Below are positions 1 through 6,339 of a stretch of 18,188 bases of DNA, piece by piece; the stretch's first letter is position 1; each line of letters begins with the position of its first letter. The stretch comes from Myxococcota bacterium (GTDB lineage Bacteria > Myxococcota_C > UBA6777). The notes below the pieces were generated by a model. The model was not told where the DNA came from. It saw only the letters and a program-made list of their open reading frames with translations, and searched no databases. Position numbers and translations under genes: made by a program. The stretch spans positions 1-18,188 of the forward strand of contig CAUJFU010000007.1 in assembly GCA_963169055.1 (NCBI GenBank), in the 5' to 3' direction.

Positions 1-100
1 CGACTTTGCCTGCTCCAACTGCCCCCAGTTCACGGGGGGAATGAGGGGGGGCCGATAAAAGAAAGAGCGATCATCCTCGACTCTACGAGGTTTCCACCTT

Positions 101-230
101 AACAAGGCGCGTATGGGGTTCCACCCCACGCCCTGCAAGGGAGCGCGGCTCCCTTGACCCCGTTTGGGCGGAACGAACAGAGATTTTTCAACCCAACGAC
201 AGCACCGTTTGAAGCCTCACGACCACGTAG
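101..230 (-). repeat. Diverged copy of the ~165-bp structured repeat (family A, copy A1)
   Basis: Read on the minus strand, this stretch follows the same order of blocks as the copies at 4573, 6142, 11247 and 16341. It has a purine-rich start, a TTCAAACGG/GTTGGGTTGAAAA block, the shared AACGGGGTCAAGGGAGC block, a perfect AAGGGAGC/GCTCCCTT-type hairpin and a GGGGT/ACCCC-type hairpin. The terminal inverted repeats seen in other copies are not recognisable, so this looks like an old, decayed copy. It is the only copy in the opposite orientation. It lies downstream of hisH. Confidence 0.8.
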
Positions 231-237
231 GTTTTGT

Positions 238-310
238 CTTGCGCGAAATCCGCTCATTGTGTACACGGAAAATGTAGGATCTGCCCCCGTGTCAGCCTGA
301 AAACAGGGCG
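238..310 (+). repeat. Family C dispersed repeat, copy 1
   Basis: The block CTTGCGCGAAATCCGC, followed by CAT-GTGT, ATGTAGG and a later ACAGGGCG, aligns over about 70 bp with 17906-17978 and partly with the reverse complement of 4476-4546. No gene is supported in 1-413. The short plus-strand reading frame here is explained by this repeat. The function of the family is unknown. Confidence 0.65.
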
Positions 311-413
311 CATCAGTCTCCTAGGACGTACGGGATCATCCCACCACACATCGCAAGCGGTCGTGCCAAACCATGCGCCAACTGTTTGGGATATGCCGAA
401 CATCGCAGCACAA

Positions 414-1025
414 TCAAGCCGATGCGGTCGCAGATAACCAGCGGCTGATCAATTCATGGCCCCATTCGCCCGAAAGCTCGGGATGAAATTGGCAAGCGAC
501 GATGCCGTCTTTTTCAAGGGCCGCGACAAAGGGGCCGCCATATTCGGAGAGGGCACAACGCCAGCCTTGCGGTTGTTCGCTCAGCCTGTAGGAGTGGGCA
601 AAATAGGCATAGCCATGACAAAGGATGCCTTGGGTTGTGGAGGGGACTTCGACGGGGGCCCAACCAAATTGAGGGATGCGTGGTGTGTTGCGAAAGCGTG
701 TGACAGGGAGGTCAAACAGTCCCAATCCTTCGATGCCGGGGGTTTCTTCGCTGCTTGCGCAGAGGATCTGCATTCCCAAACAGATCGCAAAGGTCGCCCG
801 ACCTGCACGCAAACGGCGGCGTAGCGGTTCGATCAGACCCGCTTCATGGAGGTTGTGCATGGCGGCTCCAAAGGCCCCAACACCGGGCAATACAAGGCGC
901 GGCGCATATTCGATCACGACCGCATCAAGGGTGTCTTGGGGGGCGACACCTGCACGGCGGAAGGCTGCAAAGACGGAGGCGAGGTTGGCGGTTCCTGTGT
1001 GGACGACTTGGAGGGTATCAGACAC
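414..1025 (-). CDS. hisH: Imidazole glycerol phosphate synthase, glutamine amidotransferase subunit HisH
   Basis: HisH hydrolyses glutamine and channels ammonia to HisF, which converts PRFAR to imidazole glycerol phosphate and AICAR in histidine synthesis. The 203-residue length is normal for the family. Class I amidotransferase signatures are visible: GVGAFGAAM (48-56), the nucleophile Cys82 in AICLGMQIL, and His181/Glu183 in QFHPELSGEWG, giving a complete triad. The start is GTG, chosen because AGGAG lies about 8 nt upstream and the protein begins at the expected place (LQVVHTGTANLASV). It is the last his gene in the window, 24 nt after hisB. Its partner HisF is not in the window. Confidence 0.97.
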   Translation of the reverse strand: MSDTLQVVHTGTANLASVFAAFRRAGVAPQDTLDAVVIEYAPRLVLPGVGAFGAAMHNLHEAGLIEPLRRRLRAGRATFAICLGMQILCASSEETPGIEGLGLFDLPVTRFRNTPRIPQFGWAPVEVPSTTQGILCHGYAYFAHSYRLSEQPQGWRCALSEYGGPFVAALEKDGIVACQFHPELSGEWGHELISRWLSATASA

Positions 1026-1049
1026 GGCGAGGACTCCTGAGGTTGGGGC

Positions 1050-1643
1050 TTATCCTGCGAGACTCCCTTTGGTGCTAGGGATATCGTGGTGTTGATCGGG
1101 GGCGATGGCTTGCCGAAGGGCCAAGGCAAGGGCTTTGAAGGCGGCCTCGATCTTGTGATGGTCGTTTTCACCGCGCAAGAGGTCGATGTGAAGGGTGATC
1201 CGAGCGTTGATGGCGAAGGATTGTAGCCAATGGATCAGATTTTCACAGGCGATATCGCCGATTTGCGGGCGTTTGAGATCGAGATGGATCTCAGCCCAAG
1301 GCCGACCTGAAAGATCGACAACGGCGCGTACAAGGGCTTCATCAAGCGGAGCGTAGGCATATCCAAAGCGACGGATGCCACGCTTTTGACCGAGAGCTTG
1401 GTCGAAGGCTTGACCGAGCAAGATCGCGCAATCTTCGGCGGTATGGTGATCATCCACATGGAGATCGCCTTGGCATCGCAGCGAAAGATCGAGGCGAGCG
1501 TGCTTGGTCAGTGCGTGTATCATGTGATCGAGAAAGCCGATGCCTGTTTGGATATCGGCCTTTCCGCTTCCGTCAAGGTCGAGCGTTAGGGCGATATCGG
1601 TTTCTTGAGTCTGGCGTTCTTTGTGAGCGCTGCGTGAAGTCAT
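1050..1643 (-). CDS. hisB: Imidazoleglycerol-phosphate dehydratase HisB (monofunctional)
   Basis: HisB dehydrates imidazole glycerol phosphate to imidazole acetol phosphate, using Mn. The 197 residues match the stand-alone dehydratase. There is no N-terminal phosphatase domain as in E. coli HisB; in this operon the phosphatase is fused to HisC instead. Metal-binding signatures are present: FLDHM (His40), DDHHTAEDCA (His66, His67, Glu70) and GENDHHKIEAAFKA near the C-terminus. The ATG at 1643 has no clear Shine-Dalgarno. It overlaps the stop of a 19-codon mini-ORF that itself overlaps the hisC stop, so translation is probably coupled to hisC. Confidence 0.97.
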   Translation of the reverse strand: MTSRSAHKERQTQETDIALTLDLDGSGKADIQTGIGFLDHMIHALTKHARLDLSLRCQGDLHVDDHHTAEDCAILLGQAFDQALGQKRGIRRFGYAYAPLDEALVRAVVDLSGRPWAEIHLDLKRPQIGDIACENLIHWLQSFAINARITLHIDLLRGENDHHKIEAAFKALALALRQAIAPDQHHDIPSTKGSLAG

Positions 1644-1699
1644 GGCGTGGCCTGCGTTTCTGGGAGGTGGCGACGGGAGTAGAGGTTGTGTGAAGTCAT
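1640..1699 (-). other. 19-codon coupling mini-ORF between hisC-HAD and hisB
   Basis: The hisC stop reads ATGA, with the ATG at 1699-1697 overlapping the TGA. That ATG opens a 19-codon frame whose TGA overlaps the hisB start in an identical ATGA. Both junctions sit in the same sequence, GCCATGACTTCAC. The mini-ORF also shares positions with the hisB 5' end (MTS at the start, then an Arg, then Glu-Thr), so the 56 bp look like an imperfect tandem duplication of the hisB start. Its role as a translational relay is inferred; the peptide may have no function of its own. Confidence 0.5.
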
Positions 1700-3495
1700 G
1701 GCATGGCCTTTGTGGGAGTGAGAGAAGGCGGAAGATGGCGGGGGTTGGTGGACTTGGGGCGAAGCATCAGCAGGGCCATCAAGGTTGCAGGATCGTGAAG
1801 GACACGCGCTGCGCCTGCGGAGGTGAGGGTTGCGGTGGCTTTGGCGGGATCTTCGCCGGGGGCGATAATGCCGATGGGAAGGACCGAAGCGTGACGACTG
1901 GCCCATAGATCATCGGGCGTATCGCCAAGCAGCCATGCACGCGAAGCTCCCAGTTTTTGCAGGGCCAAGTGGACAGGATCAGGGCGTGGCTTGGCAGGGG
2001 CATCTTCCATACACACGATCGCATCGAAGAGATGCGATAATTGGTGTTCTTCGATCAGACGCAAAGCATCGCTGCGTGGGCGTCCTGTGACGATCCCAAG
2101 CGGCATCTCTTCGCGTAGCGCGGTCAACCAAGCCGCATCAAGGCGCAAGGTCTCGCGTCTGCGGAGTCCTTCGCGTGTGGGGCTTCCTTGGTAAAGATCC
2201 TCGAAACGAGCGGTGACATCGTCGAGATGGGCTGTGATACCTGCTTGGGCAAGAAGTCGCTGCGTGAGTTTCCAATCGTTGTTGGCATCGCCAGCGGCTT
2301 TGGCGAGGCGGATATCTTCGCCTGTCACGGTGACGCCGTAAGATGCGGCGGTTTGGATGATCGATTGGCGATACGATCCCGATACATCGACCAATACGCC
2401 ATCCATATCAAAGAGCATCACTTGGGGGGAAAACACCGTACGAAGGGCGTGCTCAAGGCGTTGGTGTGCGGCGGGATCGCTTGGGCAGGTGATGCGCAAC
2501 CAACCTGCGAGGGCCTCTTGGCCGGGGAAAGCTCGAATGGAGATGCCCATCCCTGCGAGAGCATCGCGCACCCACAAGGCATCGGGAGCTTGGGCAAAGA
2601 CGAAGTTGGCTTGTGAACGTCCGACAGGCAGGTGGTGTTCGGCAAACAAGCGCTCGATCGAGGCGCGTTCGAGGCGGACTTGGGCGGTGTGTGCGTCAAG
2701 ATGGGCTTTGTGTTCGGAGAGCTGTGTGTGGGCGAGGTGGATCGAGGGAGTCGAGACCGCATAAGGCTCGCCCGCAGCACGCATCCATTCGATAACAGCG
2801 GAATCGCCGAGGGCATAGCCGACACGCAAGCCCGGGAGTCCCCATGCTTTTGAAAAGGTGTGCGTGACTACGATATTGGGCCATTGCAGCGCAAGTAAGG
2901 TGGGGTCGTGGTCTGCAAACTCGACGTAAGCGAGATCGAGCAACAAGATGGCGTGGGGAGCGGCTTGGGCGATGGTTGCGATATCTTCGGGGGAGATGAT
3001 CGATCCTGTCGGATTGTTCGGACTGATCGCGACGATCAGTTTGACCTCGGGCGTGATCGCTTCCAACACGGCTTGGGTGGGGTAGGGTTCACCGACAGGC
3101 CAAGGCAAGCGTTTGGGGACGCCGCCGGCCATCGTCGCGTAATGTGTAAGCATCTCGAAGGTCGGAGTGGGCAGCAAAAACGTCGCACCATCGGACAAGA
3201 TGGCTCTGGACAAACGATCGATGGCATCATCCACGCCAGCGGTGACAAGGATGCGTTGCGCAGGGAGAGACCAGTACGCAGCAAGGGCATCCACCAGCGG
3301 CGTTGTGTCGGGATAACGAGCCAGATCGTCTGCACACAACGATGCCATCGCATCCAACAACCCAGCGGGGGGCGGATAAGATGCGCTACCATCAAGGATC
3401 AGATCCATCGGAGCGCCGTGACGTGGGACACGATAGGCTTGTCGGCCTTGTAAGAGTGAGGCTGGTTCGACCCGAAGTGTGGGGCTTTGTGACAT
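1696..3495 (-). CDS. hisC: Fused histidinol-phosphate aminotransferase (HisC) and HAD-IA phosphatase
   Basis: This 599-residue fusion probably covers two consecutive steps of histidine synthesis: imidazole acetol phosphate to histidinol phosphate (PLP-dependent), then removal of the phosphate. Residues 1-355 are a fold-type I aminotransferase with SPNNPTG (159-165), the acidic DLAYVEF block (187-193) and the PLP lysine Lys216 in FSKAWGLPGLRVGY. Residues 358-580 are a HAD hydrolase: motif I DMDGVLVD (Asp363, Asp365), NNDW (405-408), motif II VTGRPR (Thr470), motif III Lys502 and motif IV GDTPDD (524-529). The HAD part resembles the curious HAD-IA clade modelled as TIGR01548. AGAGGA precedes the ATG, 15 nt after hisG. 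The phosphatase substrate is inferred from the fusion and from the lack of another histidinol phosphatase here. Confidence 0.93.
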   Translation of the reverse strand: MSQSPTLRVEPASLLQGRQAYRVPRHGAPMDLILDGSASYPPPAGLLDAMASLCADDLARYPDTTPLVDALAAYWSLPAQRILVTAGVDDAIDRLSRAILSDGATFLLPTPTFEMLTHYATMAGGVPKRLPWPVGEPYPTQAVLEAITPEVKLIVAISPNNPTGSIISPEDIATIAQAAPHAILLLDLAYVEFADHDPTLLALQWPNIVVTHTFSKAWGLPGLRVGYALGDSAVIEWMRAAGEPYAVSTPSIHLAHTQLSEHKAHLDAHTAQVRLERASIERLFAEHHLPVGRSQANFVFAQAPDALWVRDALAGMGISIRAFPGQEALAGWLRITCPSDPAAHQRLEHALRTVFSPQVMLFDMDGVLVDVSGSYRQSIIQTAASYGVTVTGEDIRLAKAAGDANNDWKLTQRLLAQAGITAHLDDVTARFEDLYQGSPTREGLRRRETLRLDAAWLTALREEMPLGIVTGRPRSDALRLIEEHQLSHLFDAIVCMEDAPAKPRPDPVHLALQKLGASRAWLLGDTPDDLWASRHASVLPIGIIAPGEDPAKATATLTSAGAARVLHDPATLMALLMLRPKSTNPRHLPPSLTPTKAMP

Positions 3496-3510
3496 GGCGT
3501 CCTCTGTGGT

Positions 3511-4374
3511 TCACGGGATGATCTGATTGGGCGTGGTGACGACGATGTCCGTCCCACCCGCAGCGCGGATCTGTGGAATAAGGTGTGGCAGATCCGCCCG
3601 TGGGACGGCGACTTTGACCGCATATCCTGCTGATCCGTGTAAGGGGGCGATGGTGGGTTCGCGCATACACGGCAAGATCGCAACCAATCGTTCGAGTTGC
3701 TCGCCTGAGATGTTGATCTCGACCATCACGCGCTTGCGTGCTTCGAGAACGCCCTTGATCAACAAAGCGATATGCTCGATCACATCGCGTTTTTGGGGCT
3801 TGTCCATCGCTTCAGGGCTGGCGTATAGGCGCGTCGAAGAAGTCATCAGTTGATCGACGATCTGGAGGCCGTTGCTGCGCAGCGTTGCGCCTGTTGCGGT
3901 ATTGTCGACGATACAGTCTGCATCTTCGGGGGGGAATACTTCGGTGGCTCCGTAGGTGCGGACAAATGTGGCATCGAGACCATTCTTGCGGATCCAGCGG
4001 AGGGCCAACTGCTCATACTCCGAAGCGATCACCAGATGGCGTTTGGGAAGCACACCCGATTCGAGCAGATCGATCGGGGCTGCCGCAACCAAGCGAACAG
4101 GATCAAGCCCAGTATCGAGCAGCTCGACCAATTCAACATGCTTTTCTGCGACCCAGTCGGCTCCTGCAAAGCCCAGATCTCGCGAACCTGCGTGCAGCAT
4201 CTCAATGATATTTTGGGGCTTGAGGATCTTGGCCTCGACACCTGCAAACGAGATGGCGGGGCGGTAGTTGCGCGAACCCATTTTGACGTGGATTCCGGCA
4301 TCAGCCAACAATCGAAAGACGTTGTCTTGCATCCGTCCTTTGGGTAACGCCAAGTGCAAGATCGGATCGCTCAT
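3511..4374 (-). CDS. hisG: ATP phosphoribosyltransferase HisG, long form
   Basis: HisG joins ATP and PRPP to form phosphoribosyl-ATP, the committed and feedback-inhibited step of histidine synthesis. The frame stays open further upstream, but the ATG at 4374 is chosen: it follows AGGAG by about 6 nt and gives the typical N-terminus (MSDPILHLALPKGRM). The 287-residue product has the catalytic domain (GFAGADWVAE near 75-85; DCIVDNTATGATLRSNGL near 155-175, the PRPP site) and the extra C-terminal ACT-like domain from about 215, found in long HisG proteins that bind histidine without needing HisZ. It is the first structural gene of the operon, about 490 nt downstream of the attenuator. Confidence 0.97.
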   Translation of the reverse strand: MSDPILHLALPKGRMQDNVFRLLADAGIHVKMGSRNYRPAISFAGVEAKILKPQNIIEMLHAGSRDLGFAGADWVAEKHVELVELLDTGLDPVRLVAAAPIDLLESGVLPKRHLVIASEYEQLALRWIRKNGLDATFVRTYGATEVFPPEDADCIVDNTATGATLRSNGLQIVDQLMTSSTRLYASPEAMDKPQKRDVIEHIALLIKGVLEARKRVMVEINISGEQLERLVAILPCMREPTIAPLHGSAGYAVKVAVPRADLPHLIPQIRAAGGTDIVVTTPNQIIP

Positions 4375-4450
4375 CAAAACTCCTATGCGTGTAAGTGAAA
4401 GTACGGTACAGCCGACGAATACGATATCCGAGAGAAGTGTGAGCGAAACG

Positions 4451-4473
4451 CCGCCACGATATCGCTGTGGCGG
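4451..4473. other. Hairpin in the hisG leader
   Basis: CCGCCAC (4451-4457) and GTGGCGG (4467-4473) form a perfect 7-bp stem with a 9-nt loop, about 80 nt before the hisG start codon. On the minus strand no U run follows, so it is not a convincing terminator. It adjoins a family C repeat and may be part of that element. Confidence 0.5.
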
Positions 4474-4475
4474 TT

Positions 4476-4546
4476 CTGTTCTTGGGCTGCCCCTTTGTGG
4501 CGGCCCCTTCGTACGCCGCTCACACCATCTGCGGATTTCGTACAAG
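4476..4546 (-). repeat. Family C dispersed repeat, copy 2
   Basis: On the minus strand the block begins CTTGTACGAAATCCGC, then ATGGTGTGAGC and a GTACGAAGGGGC stretch. It aligns with the plus-strand copies at 238 and 17906, best in the first 35 bp. It lies in the untranslated leader between the his attenuator and hisG. Confidence 0.6.
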
Positions 4547-4572
4547 CATCGCCATCTGACAAAAACTATATG

Positions 4573-4739
4573 AGGACTTACGCAGTTTCCAAAAAAAGCC
4601 GTGTTCGCGACACTTCAAGCGACATAGCCGTTGTTTTGAAAAACAGTGTTCGTTTCGCCAAACACGGGGTCAAGGGGCGATAGTCCCTTGTGGGGTGTGG
4701 GGTGACATCCCACAAAATCAGCCCAAATGCGTAAGTCCT
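4573..4739 (+). repeat. Family A structured repeat, copy A2, with perfect terminal inverted repeats
   Basis: AGGACTTACGCA (4573-4584) and TGCGTAAGTCCT (4728-4739) are perfect 12-bp terminal inverted repeats. Inside are GCCGTGTTCG with a distant AACACGG that can pair with it, the conserved GGGGTCAAGG, an AAGGG/CCCTT hairpin and a GTGGG/CCCAC hairpin. It encodes no protein. The size, inverted ends and copy number resemble a non-autonomous MITE-like element. It sits in the his operon leader. Confidence 0.85.
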
Positions 4740-4746
4740 ATCTATA

Positions 4747-4862
4747 TAGGAGTGACGCAGTTGAAAAGGGAAACCGTGAAGAATCAACCCGTTGTAGGGG
4801 CGGTTCGTGAACCGCCCGTGTTCGAACATTGGCCTTTTTCGTATCCAACTGCGTAAGTCCTA
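4747..4862 (+). repeat. Element B: family A ends around a different interior
   Basis: TAGGAGTGACGCAGTT (4747-4762) and AACTGCGTAAGTCCTA (4847-4862) are 16-bp terminal inverted repeats with two mismatches, matching the ends of family A. The 84-bp interior is unrelated to family A and holds the perfect palindrome GGGCGGTTC-GT-GAACCGCCC (4798-4817). It lies back to back with copy A2, only a few bases apart, and its right end directly abuts the A/T run of the his attenuator. Confidence 0.8.
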
Positions 4863-4867
4863 TCTAT

Positions 4868-4903
4868 AAAAAAAAACGCCGCACCCTCCAAAGATGCGGC
4901 GTT
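4868..4903 (-). terminator. his operon attenuator (Rho-independent terminator, regions 3:4)
   Basis: On the minus strand AACGCCGCA (4903-4895) and TGCGGCGTT (4883-4875) form a perfect 9-bp GC-rich stem with an 11-nt loop. A T run (nine residues, 4876-4868, the first two shared with the stem) follows, giving a strong intrinsic terminator. It lies 32 nt after the stop of the histidine-rich leader peptide and upstream of hisG. This is the position of an attenuator, not of an operon-end terminator. Confidence 0.9.
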
Positions 4904-4987
4904 GTTTGAAACGCTGGTGTTGTGTTGCACACCGTCACATCTTGGAGGGGGAAACTCCTTGGAGATGATGATGCGGATGGTGGTGTG
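4884..4987 (-). promoter_or_regulatory. his attenuator control region: alternative 1:2 and 2:3 RNA pairings
   Basis: Region 1 lies over the first His codons: CACACC (4987-4982) and CATC (4979-4976). It can pair with region 2: GGTGTG (4933-4928) and GATG (4941-4938). Region 2 can instead pair with region 3: CCCTCCAAGATG (4949-4938) with CATCTTTGGAGGG (4896-4884, one bulged U), continuing as CGGTGT (4934-4929) with ACGCCG (4902-4897). The second pairing consumes the 5' arm of the terminator, so the two states exclude each other. A ribosome stalled on His codons would block region 1, free region 2 and allow read-through. Pairings were read by eye; no energies were computed. Confidence 0.85.
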
Positions 4988-4997
4988 TGCGTTGCAT
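4935..4997 (-). CDS. hisL: Histidine operon leader peptide
   Basis: This 20-codon ORF contains HHHPHHH at residues 5-11, six histidines in seven codons. GGAAG lies about 7 nt before the ATG. It is followed by the attenuator hairpin, and the operon downstream makes histidine. It corresponds in role to the enterobacterial hisL peptide: when charged His-tRNA is scarce the ribosome stalls on the His codons and downstream transcription continues. The peptide itself is not expected to have a cellular function. Both CAC and CAT codons are used. Confidence 0.88.
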   Translation of the reverse strand: MQRTHHHPHHHLQGVSPSKM

Positions 4998-5042
4998 TGG
5001 ATTCTTCCGTAGAGTGGTGGGTGGCAAGGCAGGGGCTTGCGT

Positions 5043-5070
5043 GTTTGTTGCGCAGGATGTAGCCACAAAC
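5043..5070. promoter_or_regulatory. Inverted repeat over the putative his promoter
   Basis: GTTTGTTGC (5043-5051) and GCCACAAAC (5062-5070) match as an inverted repeat at 8 of 9 positions with a 10-nt spacer. It overlaps the likely -10 region and start of the his leader transcript, and lies in the divergent region shared with the Nudix-GNAT gene. It could be an operator or a 5' hairpin. No regulator is identified. Confidence 0.35.
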
Positions 5071-5086
5071 GCGACAAAACTGTCAA
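5056..5086 (-). promoter_or_regulatory. Putative his operon promoter
   Basis: A consensus -35 TTGACA lies at 5086-5081 on the minus strand. The best -10 candidate in the right range is weak (TACATC with 19-nt spacing or CTACAT with 18). Transcription would begin near 5050, about 50 nt before the leader peptide start. The position fits; the -10 is uncertain. Confidence 0.45.
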
Positions 5087-5119
5087 GGATTTTTTAACAC
5101 ACCGCGAAGGGAGAGCGCG

Positions 5120-5200
5120 ATGGACAAGCGGCATAAACAGGCCGTCCGTAAAGCCGAGCCTCTGCGCCTTTGTCGGATGTTGGGAGAGCTCGATGGATAA
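5120..5200 (+). CDS. 26-residue mini-ORF overlapping the Nudix-GNAT start
   Basis: The frame runs from an ATG preceded by GAAGGGAGAG to a TAA at 5198-5200, inside the start region of the next gene (ATG at 5193, 8-nt overlap). The product is 26 residues, basic and without a recognised motif. Its initiation region (GGGAGAGCGCGATGGACAAG) is almost the same as that of the downstream gene (GGGAGAGCTCGATGGATAAG), 73 bp apart. This suggests a local duplication. It could be a leader ORF coupling translation or a relic; a stable protein is doubtful. Confidence 0.4.
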   Translation: MDKRHKQAVRKAEPLRLCRMLGELDG

Positions 5201-6122
5201 GCGACGTGTCGAGGTAGTGGGAGCCGTAATCCGCGATGGAGCAGGGCGGATCTTGTGTGCTTTGCGTGGTAAGGCGATGTCGATGCCCGATCTGTGGGAG
5301 TTTCCCGGAGGAAAGATCGAGGAAGGAGAAAGCCCCGAAGTGACGCTGATTCGGGAGATACGAGAGGAGCTTGGATGCGAGATTGAGGTGCTTGGGCCTT
5401 TTGAACGGACAGCACACGCTTACGAAGAGATCCTCGTGGATCTGCGACTTTTTGAAGCCCGCATCTGTTCGGGAGAACCGACCCCACACGAACACGCTGC
5501 GGTGCGATGGGTGGCACGAGAGCAGCTACATGAAATTGCGTGGTCTCCTGCGGATATCGCGGCTGTTCGGCGGCTTCAAGAAGAAGTGTCTCTGCAAGCT
5601 GCCCAAGATCACATCTCCTTGCCCAAAAATGCGACGGTGATTCGATTGGCCTTGCGCCAAGCAATCCCCGAAGATGCCGATCACATCGCACGTTTCAATC
5701 AAGGCATCGCATGGGAAACTGAAAAGATCAAGCTTCAATGGCCGCGTATCTTGGCAGGCGTCACTGCGATGATCGCGGAACCTTCGCGGGGGGGTTATTT
5801 GTTGGCTCTGGAGGGAGAGCGGATTGTTGGGCAGTTGGCGATTACCTACGAATGGAGCGATTGGCGCAACGGCAACTTTTGGTGGATTCAGAGCGTGTAT
5901 GTGGACGCAGGATATCGTCAGCGCGGCGTATATCGGGCGCTTCACGAGCATATCCGCCAACAGGCCATCGCCGATCCGCAATGTTGTGGTTTGCGCCTGT
6001 ACGTCGAAGAAGACAACGCCCCTGCGCTCACGGCCTATCTTCGGCTGGGGATGAAGCGCTCATATTATCGGATTATGGAAGAGGCTTTTTTGTACCCTTC
6101 TTCTCGCCCTCAGAGCGAGTGA
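5193..6122 (+). CDS. Nudix (MutT-type) hydrolase fused to GNAT acetyltransferase
   Basis: The 309-residue protein has two domains. Residues 1-130 are a Nudix hydrolase with a complete Nudix box: GKIEEGE at 40-46 and REIREELG at 54-61, fitting GX5EX7REUXEEXGU. The opening EVVGAVIRDGAGRILCA and LWEFPGGK resemble the MutT 8-oxo-dGTP/CTP pyrophosphatase subgroup that cleans nucleotide pools. Residues 145-309 are a GNAT N-acetyltransferase with VDAGYRQRGVYRAL near 235-250 as the acetyl-CoA binding motif A, slightly off consensus. The ATG at 5193 is chosen for GGGAGAG and because the upstream extension looks noncoding. Substrates of both domains are unknown. It is divergent from the his operon; a repeat element begins 19 nt after its stop. 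Confidence 0.9.
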   Translation: MDKRRVEVVGAVIRDGAGRILCALRGKAMSMPDLWEFPGGKIEEGESPEVTLIREIREELGCEIEVLGPFERTAHAYEEILVDLRLFEARICSGEPTPHEHAAVRWVAREQLHEIAWSPADIAAVRRLQEEVSLQAAQDHISLPKNATVIRLALRQAIPEDADHIARFNQGIAWETEKIKLQWPRILAGVTAMIAEPSRGGYLLALEGERIVGQLAITYEWSDWRNGNFWWIQSVYVDAGYRQRGVYRALHEHIRQQAIADPQCCGLRLYVEEDNAPALTAYLRLGMKRSYYRIMEEAFLYPSSRPQSE

Positions 6123-6141
6123 TCTGGCTCGCGTCGGATGG

Positions 6142-6305
6142 GGCTTACGCAGTTGACAAAAAAGCCGTGTTCGCGCTGCTTCAAGCGAGAGCGTCGTTGG
6201 TTTGGAAAGCAGTGATCTTTTCGCCAATACGGGGTCAAGGGGCGAGAGTCCCTTGCGGGGCGTGGGGTGGCACCCCACAAAAACGTTCGAAATGCGTAAG
6301 TCCTA
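6142..6305 (+). repeat. Family A structured repeat, copy A3
   Basis: The ends are GGGCTTACGCAGTT (6141-6154) and TGCGTAAGTCC (6293-6303), with one mismatch in the terminal inverted repeat. The interior keeps GCCGTGTTCGCG, AATACGGGGTCAAGG, the AAGGGGCGAGAGTCCCTT hairpin and the perfect GTGGGGTG-GC-ACCCCAC hairpin. It fills most of the gap between the Nudix-GNAT gene and the accessory region. Confidence 0.85.
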
Positions 6306-6339
6306 TCGGATTTGAGCGCTTGTGGGGGCTGTCACTTTT

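Noticed and set aside
76-91. CCTCG/CGAGG hairpin as a terminator for the his operon
   Set aside because: The stem is only 5 bp and no T run follows on the minus strand.
234-437. 67-codon plus-strand ORF downstream of hisH
   Set aside because: It overlaps a dispersed repeat and the end of hisH, has no ribosome binding site and no recognisable product.
4374-4545. Longer hisG reading frame starting at 4545
   Set aside because: The extra 57 residues cover a dispersed repeat and a hairpin, are unlike HisG N-termini, and the ATG at 4374 has a good ribosome binding site.
6142-6305. Family A hairpins as intrinsic terminators
   Set aside because: No T run follows the hairpins on either strand, and the conserved ends point to an element and not a terminator. 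They could still influence transcript ends.
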